From positions 29,787 to 93,786 of the forward strand of contig NW_013657674.1 in the NCBI RefSeq assembly GCF_000142905.1: a DNA stretch of 64,000 bases, given 5' to 3'. The first letter of the stretch is position 1. Each line of letters starts with the position of its first letter. Shown piece after piece: positions 55,401 to 63,586 of the stretch. The notes under the pieces were generated by a model. That model was not told the origin of the DNA, searched no databases, and saw nothing but the letters and a program-made list of their open reading frames with translations. The translations under genes and the position numbers were made by a program. The DNA is from Thecamonas trahens ATCC 50062 (taxonomy: Eukaryota; Apusozoa; Apusomonadida; Apusomonadidae).

Positions 55401-56998
55401 GGATGTGGAGTGCAGCTCTGGCGCTGGTGGCGTTTGTGTACACGACGCCGTGGGACAATTACCTCGTGTATCGGCAGGTGTGGGGCTACGGTGGCGCTGC
55501 AGCTGTTGTCGGGGTGGTCGGCTGGGTGCCGGTCGAAGAGTACGCATTCTTTGTGCTGGAAACGCTGCTGGTGGGCGGCGTTTGGGTGGTGATGGCGAGC
55601 CAGAGCGATGACCGTGGCGAACAGCGGTGGAGTGGAGAGGCGGTTACGCGCCGGCGGCGGCTGGGGCTGGGAGTACTGGCCGGCGCGTGGCTGGCTGGTG
55701 CGCGTGCGGCGAGCGGCCGCGGGACCGAGTACCTGGGACTCATCGCAGTGTGGGCGTTGCCGGTGCTAGCGCTGCAGTGGGCGGCTGGCGCAGGAGTGCT
55801 GCTGCATGAGTGGCGGGTGTGGCTGCCGACAGTGGCGACGTCAGCGAGTGCACTGTGTGTGATCGACATGTGGTCGATCTCGCATGGGCTGTGGCGCATT
55901 GCGCCCGAGGCGTCGATCGGCGAGCTGGCACAGGATCTGCCTGTCGAAGAGGCGCTGTTTTTCGTGGTGACATCGACTATGTGTGCTTGGGGGCTCACAC
56001 TAGCAGTGGACGCATGCCGACGGGCCGAGGCGCGTGGCGTAGCGCTTACCGCAGTGGTGCTCGAGATGCTCATGCCGCCGACGAATGTGAGCAGTGAGAC
56101 CATGCTGGCAGCGTTTTCACACGGCATTGCAGCGACTGTGGTGCTTGCGTTGTGGGTTTGCGGGGCGGAGATCTCGCTCGAGTCGCAAGCGGCTGCGCTG
56201 GTGGTGACGACTTGCGCCATCGGGCTCCCGCATGGCGCACTGGACCCGCTCCTGGTGCTGTCTGGGGCGAGCTTTACTCGGCGTGCCGGTGGCATGGCTG
56301 CCAGCTGGGCCGTATATGTGGTGCTGATGGGTGCAATGTATGCTGTGTGGGAGGCAGCGCCTGTGGCAGCGCTCAGCCTATTTCTCGCGCTCTCGATCGC
56401 GCATTTCGGTGAAGGTGACGCCCCTGTAGGCAGCATGTGCGATGCAACGTGGCTCATTCATGCGATTGAGGTGTTTGCGCGCGGCGGAGCGTTTCTGGTG
56501 GCAACCACGACGCATCGGGCGCAGGTGGCGGCTGTGTTTGCCGACCTGGTGGATGGACAAGAACTTGGGATGCTGATGACGCTGCTCTCACTGTTGCGAT
56601 GGGCGCATTTCGTGGCGGTGGTGGGCAGCGCGGCGCGGCATGTTCAGCGGCTGGAGACGAGGGCGGCTGCGGTGGGCCTCGCGGACCTTGTTATGCTCAA
56701 CGTGCTGTTTGGGACGACGCCTCCACTTGTCGGGTTCATGGTGTACTTTAACGGCTTCCATGCGCTCCGGCACGTGGTGCGTGTCCAGACGCAACTCGCG
56801 CCGGCGATATTGTCGCGGTCAAGTCTCGGCGCGTGTGTGGTCGCCGCGATCGTTGCGGGGGCGTTTGTGGCGTGGCAGGCCGGCGGAACGTCGCTCGTGC
56901 ATGGCGTGTCAGGTGCAACCCGTGGAGTCTTTGTTCTCCTCTCTGTCATGGCTACCCCGCACATGGCGCTTGTCGCCTGCGCTGCTCTTCAGAGCTGA
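52487..56998 (+). CDS. Four-domain carotenoid/retinal synthase: CrtI-CrtB-CrtY-Blh fusion
   Basis: One intronless frame (1503 residues from ATG 52487; in-frame ATG alternatives at 52514 and 52622). A hydrophobic segment at about 35-52 precedes the first domain. (1) Phytoene desaturase CrtI, about 70-565: Rossmann motif VVVIGAGYAGLSAALELAQR and the C-terminal signature FAGHMTNPGPGVPPSMISGI. (2) Phytoene synthase CrtB, about 605-890: both Mg-PPi motifs, RVADDCVDVV and RDIGEDLELGREYVP. (3) CrtYc/d-type lycopene cyclase, about 890-1195: TTPWDNYLV, PVEEYAFFVLET and LPVEEALFFVV with multiple TM helices. (4) Brp/Blh beta-carotene 15,15'-cleavage domain, about 1200-1503: GLPHGALDPLL, SIAHFGEGDAP, YFNGFHALRHVV and TPHMALV with the expected His residues. 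Predicted path: GGPP to phytoene, lycopene, beta-carotene, then retinal. Fused CrtI-B-Y is known in thraustochytrids; the added Blh is the notable part. Confidence 0.95.
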   Translation: MPPPPSGTGMHGLPRPWRQHPAPWQACLTRADVRCVALILLLSVVMASAGGTASGLHGNDGRRGAGSDDARQHVVVIGAGYAGLSAALELAQRGYNVTVFEKLAQVGGRAQVVTSPDGRFVFDAGPSWWWMPELYDAVLDRYGLVSQLAMTRLDPAYTVVLPNEATVQVPGSLPQLLDLADELDPGHTLRALFDEASIKYKAAVDEWLWKPMISWTELIDPGLAAAALTSDMLGSFESHVAAHTASPLLRMLLKWPAIFIGASPRDAPALYSLMTYAGHARGTWYPAGGLSAPARELANAATAAGVVIRTNEPVIKLSATESHISSVCTPQQCVSVDGVLAAADYHYVEQELLPQHLRRYTSRYWARRQLSPSCMLFFLGLEEALPGLGHHTFFFDTGLDEHLSQVFDFGQHAAAPTFYVTAAARTAPEGATAPPGGDALFVLVPMAYALNGTDTPALRAAVLEQVLDRMDARTPLASGASIRSVLAYNASYGTSEFELDFHALRGNAFGLANILSQSLVFKPSMTSGARNMVFAGHMTNPGPGVPPSMISGIVAAGVLDEQLSSHSHSTELVNFMLVGAKWVACGAVVLHAAVLAAVLLSTRVASYAHCISLFYRHGRTYFLASTLFDPVRFVDTAAMYALFRVADDCVDVVGASAEAKRAALGKFMAAFWAGLEAGAGEYHEHPVLPAVIETVRRRGYSANLFATFFASMSMDVETKVCETWDETWEYMRGSAAVIGDFMLPLLIPGDDEKAKRARAKALAHARDLGYGFQLTNMIRDIGEDLELGREYVPREECRAHGVTLAARAPDAPGWRGTIETVMAKAEACYASADVGIAMLPGDVRPVVALARAMYSELHPAIRSAEYNVFSGRVVVSGRRKLELAARMVPLLPLLRITLAKTYAAVLCCAVALAEPLAGVAFLAAALSESERWMLPSMVSYAGLHAVVTIPLVCGVWAVAVRRAPTRLLAAGGMWSAALALVAFVYTTPWDNYLVYRQVWGYGGAAAVVGVVGWVPVEEYAFFVLETLLVGGVWVVMASQSDDRGEQRWSGEAVTRRRRLGLGVLAGAWLAGARAASGRGTEYLGLIAVWALPVLALQWAAGAGVLLHEWRVWLPTVATSASALCVIDMWSISHGLWRIAPEASIGELAQDLPVEEALFFVVTSTMCAWGLTLAVDACRRAEARGVALTAVVLEMLMPPTNVSSETMLAAFSHGIAATVVLALWVCGAEISLESQAAALVVTTCAIGLPHGALDPLLVLSGASFTRRAGGMAASWAVYVVLMGAMYAVWEAAPVAALSLFLALSIAHFGEGDAPVGSMCDATWLIHAIEVFARGGAFLVATTTHRAQVAAVFADLVDGQELGMLMTLLSLLRWAHFVAVVGSAARHVQRLETRAAAVGLADLVMLNVLFGTTPPLVGFMVYFNGFHALRHVVRVQTQLAPAILSRSSLGACVVAAIVAGAFVAWQAGGTSLVHGVSGATRGVFVLLSVMATPHMALVACAALQS

Positions 56999-57247
56999 TA
57001 GCAGCCCGTTCCTCTGAAGTCGATGTCGAGCCTGACAATGAAAAGATGATCAACCTCCCGATGGCTGAGTCCAATGTGATGGGGTATCGCAGCTGCTCGT
57101 CGGAGACACACGAGACCGTGTCGACCGGCCACTTGTCGCCGGCGGCCGCGAGAGAGTGCGTGAGAGAGAGAAGAGACAGAGAGGGGCAAAGAAGAAGAGA
57201 CAGGCGACCAAGCTCGAGACCGAGACCGAGACCGAGTTGTGGAGAGT

Positions 57248-60200
57248 ATGGGCCAGGAACAGAGCACTGTGCTCGACAGGGACGTGGAGCAGCTAACCCC
57301 TGAACTGCAGCGGAGGTTCAAGCATGGTGTGCAGTACAACAGTACGTGTGGGTGAGGAGGGGGGCGGAGGGGGGGGGGGAGGGGGGGAGGGGAGGGGAGG
57401 GACGGGTACTTACTATAGTGGTGGCNNNNNNNNNNNNNNNNNNNNNNNNNNNNNNNNNNNNNNNNNNNNNNNNNNNNNNNNNNNNNNNNNNNNNNNNNNN
57501 NNNNNNNNNNNNNNNNNNNNNNNNNGTGGGAGCAGAGACGGCGGAAAAAAGGCGGCGCAATGTGGTGGAGGCGGGAGGGGGAGGAGGGGGACTTACCTAT
57601 ATGGTGGGCATGTGGGTATGGGCATGGCGTGGGGTTTGCGCTGGTGCTGGTGCTGGTCGTTCTGGTCTTTCTGGTCGTTCTGGTCGTCGCGGTCGTCCTG
57701 GTCGATCTGGTCGTCGTGGTCGTTGCGGTCGTTCTGGTCGTTGCGGTCGTGGTCACGGTCGTGGTATTACTTCCGGGACTTGGGCCTGCTCATGCATGCG
57801 GTGGTGGTGCGGCTCATGGTTCTCCATGTGGACTGACGGCGCTGAACGAGCAGTGAAGGTGTTGTTGCGGGGCGATACTGGGACGGGCAAGACAACGCTG
57901 TGGCATCGGCTTCAGGGACGGCCGTTTGCGGCGTCAACAACCACCACGCCAGAGATCCAGGTGGCCAACATCCACTGGAACTACAAGCTGACTGACGAAG
58001 TGGTCAAGGTCGAAGTGTGGGACGTGGTTGACCGGGCCTCGGGGCTCGGGCGTGAAGAGGGCCAGCCTGCGCTTGACGCCGAGACGGTCAACGTGTACCA
58101 GGGGGCACACGCGGTGGTCTTTCTGGTTGATGTGTGCAAGCCGTGGACGCTGGACTATGTGCGGCAGAAGGCCGGTGAGGTGCCGAACGGCATCGAGATT
58201 CTGGTCATCGGCAACCGTGTCGACGCCGTTGATGAGCGCAAGCTTGATGCTGCCGTCCTGCGGGCTTGGGTCGCGCGCGCCTCGGCCGTCCGCCCTGTCC
58301 GCTACTTGGAGGCATCGATGCGAACCAACTTCGGCCTCCGCGGCATCCACACCTTTTTCAACATTCCGTTCCTCAAGCTGCAGCGCAAGTCGCTGGCCAA
58401 GCGGCTTGAGCTCAACGCGTCCGAGCTCCAGTTGGCCGAGCAGGAGATGACCGCCATTGCCACCGGCGAGGACTACGACGCGTTTGTCAAGCGCAAGGCC
58501 GAGGAAATGCGGGCCAAGGATCGCGCGGCTGCCGCTGCCGCCGCCACCGCGTCCCCTCCTCCGCGGACGCAGGCAACGTCACCGCCGCCCGTCGCGAGTG
58601 GCGTGAGCTCGGGCGCTGCCAGCGGGACCGGCGCCATCACGCCGCCACGGCCAGCCAAGGCCAAGGCCCAGCCCAAGGCCAAGACGAAGAAGCGTGGCGG
58701 GTTCTTCTCGCGGATGAAGTCCAAGCTCATGGCCAAGGAGGCCGAGCCCGAGGCCGAGCCAGAGGTGGACCCCAACTCGTTCATCAAGCCGCCACCGGAG
58801 CAGGACGTTACCAACGTGGACGAGTTTGTGGCCGGCGAGTTGGACGATGGCTTTTTCTCGGACGACGACAGCGACGATGGAGGTGCTGCATATATGGCAC
58901 CGCCGCCGACTCGCGTTGAGTCATCGTCTGATGGTGGCAATCCGATGCTAGAGCCCGAGGCCGAGCCTTCATCTGACGACGACACGAATCCGATGCTTGC
59001 ACACGCTGTGGGGCCTGGTGAGGATTCGAGTGACGATGATGGCCCCAACCCGCTCCTTGCACACGCTGTGGGGCCTGGTGAGGATTCGAGTGATGACGAC
59101 GGCCCCAACCCGCTCCTTGCTCCCGCTGTCTCGCCGGGCGATGAATCAAGCGACGACGACGGCCCCAACCCGCTCCTTGCTCCCGCTGTCTCGCCGGGCG
59201 ATGAATCAAGCGACGACGACGGCCCCAACCCGCTCCTTGCTCCCGCTGTCTCGCCGGGCGATGAATCAAGCGACGACGACGGCCCCAACCCGCTCCTTGC
59301 TCCTGCTGTCTCGCCGGGCGATGAATCAAGCGACGACGACGGCCCCAACCCGCTCCTTGCTCCCGCTGTCTCGCCGAGCGATGAATCAAGCGACGACGAC
59401 GGCCCCAACCCACTCCTCGCTCCTGCTGTCTCGCCGGGCGATGAATCAAGCGACGACGACGGCCCCAACCCGCTCCTCGCTCCCGCTGTCTCGCCGGGCG
59501 ATGAATCAAGCGACGACGACGGCCCCAACCCGCTCCTCGCTCCCGCTGTCTCGCCGGGCGATGAATCAAGCGACGACGACGGCCCCAACCCGCTCCTTGC
59601 TCCCGCTGTCTCGCCGGGCGATGAATCAAGCGACGGCGACGGCCCCAACCCGCTCCTTGCTCCCGCTGTCTCGCCGGGCGATGAATCAAGCGACGACGAC
59701 GGCCCCAACCCGCTCCTTGCCCCCGCCGTCTTGCCGGGTGATGAAACAAGCGGCGACGACGGCCCCAATCCGCTCCTTGCTCCCGCTGTCTCGCCGGGCG
59801 ATGAATCAAGCGACGACGACGGCCCCAACCCGCTCCTTGCTCCCGCTGTCTCGCCGGGCGACAACTCGAACAGCGATCCGGCCGTCGCGCCCGACGACCA
59901 TTCTGGTGACGACAACAGCAATAGCGAAGTTCCTTCAGCTGAAGGCAACACCAACGCGCCGGGGCCCGAAGCCGACGCCGATGAGCCTGCCGCAGCGCCA
60001 GAGCCTGCAGCACCTACCGAGGATCCTGCGGATGATCCACTCTCCTCGATGTTCTTCTCTGGCACGGTCGCTCCGACATCCGCGGCCCCGCCCAAGCCCC
60101 GGCTCCGGCACCAGCTTCCGCTCAGCCCACAGCCCAGACTGGCGCGCCCCAGATCTCGCCCGAAGTCATGGCTGCCATGGCCGAACAGGCTCAGCGCGCT

Positions 60201-60629
60201 CTGGTTCAGGCCCAGGCCCAAGCTCAGGCCCAAGCCCAGGCCCAAGCTCAGGCTCAGCCCCAACGTCGCCGTCGCCGTCGCCGCAACCAGCGCCCCGATC
60301 AGGCACAGCAGGCGCAGTTCCAGCAGGTCCAGCTTCAGCAGGCCCAGCTCCAGCAGCAGCAACAACAGCAGCAGCAACGCCGTCGCCGCAAGAAACCGTC
60401 CGGCCTCCTCGGTGCCGGCGGCTACGCGCAGGTTATCAATCAGACGCCGGACGTGCCACCGCCAGCCGCCACGCAAGCACTCCCAACCATGGCACCTGCA
60501 GCGCCCGCCCCTCGCGCGGCAGCCACTGTTGCTGCCCCCGGCCTCCCGCAGCCTGTGCCGGACATCATGTCCCTTGGCGACGCAGAGGCCAACGAGTACG
60601 ATCTCGACGCCTTCTATGCAGACGTGTAA
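57248..60629 (+). CDS. RABL6-like GTPase with 60-bp coding minisatellite, one apparent frameshift
   Basis: Exon 1 (57248-57341) ends PELQRRFKHGVQYN, and A+TG across the intron gives Met, then KVLLRGDTGTGKTTLWHRLQ (P-loop) in exon 2 (57854 on). This matches RABL6/PARF exactly in layout (VQYNMKIVIRGD). Further blocks: EIQVANIHWNYK, VEVWDVVD (Asp of the G3 motif), VIGNRVD (G4) and FNIPFLKLQRKSLAKRLE. The linker has Ala/Pro/Lys-rich disorder, then 15 copies of a 20-residue unit, with the motif NPL/NPM. One extra C in CCCC at 60086-60089 restores the C-terminus (AQAPAPAPASAQ, a Gln-Ala run, polyGln, GLLGAGGYAQVINQTPD, ending EANEYDLDAFYADV). Corrected length 956. RABL6 proteins bind GTP weakly and shuttle to the nucleus; function here unknown. 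Confidence 0.85.
57426..57525. other. Assembly gap (100 N) inside RABL6 intron
   Basis: The intron (57342-57853) starts with donor GTACGT and a long G-rich run before the gap. After it is a GGTCGTTCT-type 9-bp repeat (about 57655-57765) that precedes the acceptor GAACGAGCAG. True gap length is unknown. Confidence 0.98.
58981..59880 (+). repeat. 60-bp coding minisatellite, 15 units
   Basis: Fifteen consecutive 60-bp units, all in frame, coding GPNPLLAPAVSPGDESSDDD with variants. Units 1-2 differ most (NPMLAHAVGPGEDSSDDD); units 3-15 differ by single bases, mostly silent (CTT/CTC, CCC/CCT). The near identity of the inner units suggests recent expansion or gene conversion. Confidence 0.95.
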
Positions 60630-60732
60630 GGCAACTTTATCCCATTACGGAGTGGACACGCCCTTTGTCACCAGGCGACCTCGGGTGTATGCCACAGTTG
60701 TGCAACCTGGCGCGGTGCGAGAAATCGTACCG

Positions 60733-63208
60733 TTAAGGGTTTGAGCTCCGCTTGGACTTCCAGAACTCGTTAAAGTCGATGCGGAACGAGAGGTTGCGGA
60801 GCGCCGAGGCCGACTGGGCGTTGAGCATGTCGATGAGCTGGGTGACCAGCTCGTCGTACTTGACGTTGAAGGCGCCAAGCTGCGCACGGGCCTGCGGCGT
60901 TAGCTGGTAGTACGAGCTCGCTGACGCGTCCGACTCCTTGTCGGTCGTACCCCACTCGCCAGCAAGGACCCGCTCGTAGGCGCGAGCCTCGGCGGCGGCC
61001 CGGCGAGCGACCTCGCCCATGGCAGAGTCGTAGAAAACGTCCTGGGTGGTGCGGAACTTGGAGATGAGGGCAAAAATCTGGGTGATGAGCGAGAGCAGCT
61101 CCTCGGCCGAGCCGTCGAGCAGGACCCGCTCCAGGATGCGGTCGATGTACGCCTCGTGAGCACCGTAGATGGCGTCCAGGTCAAGGTGAGTGCGGTCAGA
61201 GGTAAGGAGCTCGACGAGCTCGGTCCATGCGCCTTCGATTTCAAACATGATGTAGTACTGGAGGTTGAAGACAAAGTGGGCCATCTCATTGCGCAGGATG
61301 TGACACTTGCGGACGACGAGGTCGAGCTCCGGCAGCTGCCGCAGAGCAGACGCCGAGTTGACGTGCCGCTGCCAGGTAGACGACAGGTGCCGCTCCACCC
61401 GCTTCAGCCGCCAAAGGAACGAGAAGAGCTGCAGGTACTTGGCCCGCACGTCGTTGGTAAAGATGGTAGTGAGCGGCCCGGTGAAGACGTAGTCGAGCGA
61501 GAACACGTCCCATCCGATGTCGCCCGGCGACGCCTCCAGCAGCATGACATCCAGCTTGTCCGCCAGCTCGGCATCGGCAATCGGCGTTGTCGACTTGAGC
61601 GCCGTTTCCAAAATACCCAGCAGGTTGTGGCGGAAGACCTGCGAGGCCGGCCGCGCCAGCTCGTCGTCGAGCAGCTCCATGAGGTACCCGACAAAGTCGC
61701 CCTGGCCCAGCAGCAGGTAGCGGCGGCAAATGTCGAGGACCGGCATGAGCTTAAACTGGCCCAAGAGCGTGGATCGGACCGCGGCGTTGACTGCGTCTGA
61801 CGCTGCCGCCACAAGTCCGGCAAGCTGGCTGCTCGCCGATGCGTACGTCACCGCCTCCCACGCGCCGACGAGGGCACCGTCAAAGGCAAAGTCGGTCACC
61901 CCGCACGCACGCCGCAGAAAAGCCACAGACTTTCCGATGCGCAGAATGTCCGAGGCCAGGTCCGGACCAACAAACGACGGCACGAGCCCATCTACGAGCT
62001 CGTACTTGCCGTGCCACGCCTCGTCGGCGCTAGCTGCTCCATTGGGCACCACAAAGAACTCGCCAAAAGGGTCAGCAAGCTCGCCGTCAAACATCCACCG
62101 CGACGTCATGGCAAAGAACGGAACACAGACCTGCTCCAGCAGCGACTCGACAAACGCCGCCACAAACGGGTCGCCGTGCTTGGCAAATGCGTGGATGGTC
62201 GACACGAGCTCGCCACCCTGCAGCCCGCGCGCCGCGTCTGCTACCATGGCCACGGCCTTCATCCGCACCAGCGGGTCCTGCACCCACACCACCAGCCGCC
62301 GCAGCGTCAGCGCCTGTCCATGCGCACCCGGCCCGGCCGCCACCTGCGCTTCGAGCACCGCCAGCAGCTTAAAGTACTCGGCGAGCTCGCCCTGCAACGC
62401 GCCGACGAGCGCCTGCCCGACAAGGCCCAGCGACGGGGCCGCCGACGCCTGAACCACAAACGCCTTGACCCGCATGTACAACCACCCGAGCTCCGCCACC
62501 CGTCGCACAAGATTCGCCTGTCCGGCCTTGACTCGTGCCCGCGGATCGACGGCAAACGCCTGCGCCCGCTTGTCGAACGCCACCACTCGCCCGTCTATGC
62601 CTTGCAGCGCGTAGATGACGTCTCGCAGCAGCTCGTTCTCGCTCACACCGCCATCGTTTCCAGACCCCGCACGCACAGCACCCTCTCCGGCGCCACGACG
62701 GACCATCTCCACCTCTTTGGCCGCCGCCGCCGAGAGGCCCACGGCGGCCGACGGAAGGGTCGACGACGCCGCGCCAGCCGACGTCGGCATCAGCAGCCTC
62801 GGTAGCGGCTTTGCCGGCAGCGGAACATCGCCAGTCTCGGCCAGCGCCGCCAAAACATGCACCACTGACCACTTGCGGGTGACGACGGCCATGCTCTCCA
62901 GCCTGCGGACCAGATCAGCAAAGGCCACGGCATGGCTCTGGCGGCCAGCCCTGGCGACTGCACGCGAGTGAGTGAGGGGAGAGGAAGCAGAGAGGGGCAG
63001 AGAGGGGCAGAGAGGGGAGACTGTCCAACATGAGCTACGTACGGCTTCGTTGGACGGCTTCCGAGGTGTGGAACAGGTCGGGAATGGGTGCTGCCGAGAG
63101 GCGCGAGGTCAGGAGGGTGTGGCAGAGTGAGACCAGCTGGCTACGACCTGCCGGTCCCGTGGCCGACGGCACGAACGTCCCCACCAGCTGCTCCAGGAGC
63201 TCGTTCAT
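60733..63208 (-). CDS. TUBGCP3: Gamma-tubulin complex component 3 (GCP3/Spc98), two exons
   Basis: Exon 1 is 63043-63208 (start ATG 63208, MNELLEQLVGTFVP); exon 2 is 60733-62957. C+TC gives Leu, making HTSEAVQRSLARAGRQSHAV. The donor is GTACGT, the acceptor GCGTGCAG; intron 85 bp, pyrimidine-rich. Exon 2 contains ENELLRDVIYALQGIDGR, LSELGW-like VAELGWLYMRVKAF, TLRRLVVWVQDPLVRMKAV, GGELVSTIHAFAKHGDPF, RWMFDGELADPFGEFFV, LLLGQGDFVGYLMELLDDEL, SPGDIGWDVFSLDYVFTGPL and LSFRIDFNEFW, which is the GCP3 signature set rather than GCP2. 796 residues (human 907). Part of the gamma-tubulin small complex that nucleates microtubules at basal bodies. Confidence 0.96.
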
Positions 63209-63586
63209 TGATGAGAGGTGGTGGACGTGGAGACGGTGGTGGAGGATGGAGGGTGGAGGGTGGAATGCGAGTCGCCAACGGGTGTTACCTTGCCTGGGGG
63301 TGAGGTCAGCCTCGGTCTGCCCGACGCCCTCGTCGCTACGACTGGCGACGGTGGTGATCGATCGGTCCACATTTGGCGCCAAAGGCCTTCGTGTGGCGCG
63401 AAAATGGCCAATGGCCAAGCCAAACTCCATTCCATGGCGTGTCATCCGATTCGGAACATTCGTAGGAGGGATGATGGCACAGATGTGAGTCGGTGCGAGA
63501 GGGTTGGGGTTGGGGGGGGGGGGGGGGGGGAGGGGGGACACGGGGGGACGGGCAGGCGGGGCGGGAGCACACGTCGCGTTTTGAGC
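63209..63586. other. Divergent spacer with poly-G
   Basis: 378 bp between GCP3 and the Zn2Cys6 gene, with a G run of about 18 at 63511-63528. No gene seen. Confidence 0.5.

Noticed and set aside
52487-56998. Bacterial contamination as source of the carotenoid fusion
   Set aside because: It is flanked within a few hundred bases by clearly eukaryotic genes with matching GC and codon bias. The four-domain order is not a bacterial arrangement.
58981-59880. CRISPR-like array
   Set aside because: Repeats are contiguous without spacers, in frame, and in a eukaryotic gene.
58473-60476. 667-residue minus-strand frame across the minisatellite
   Set aside because: It is open only because the 60-bp repeat is open in several frames; the plus-strand RABL6 frame has the conserved GTPase domain.
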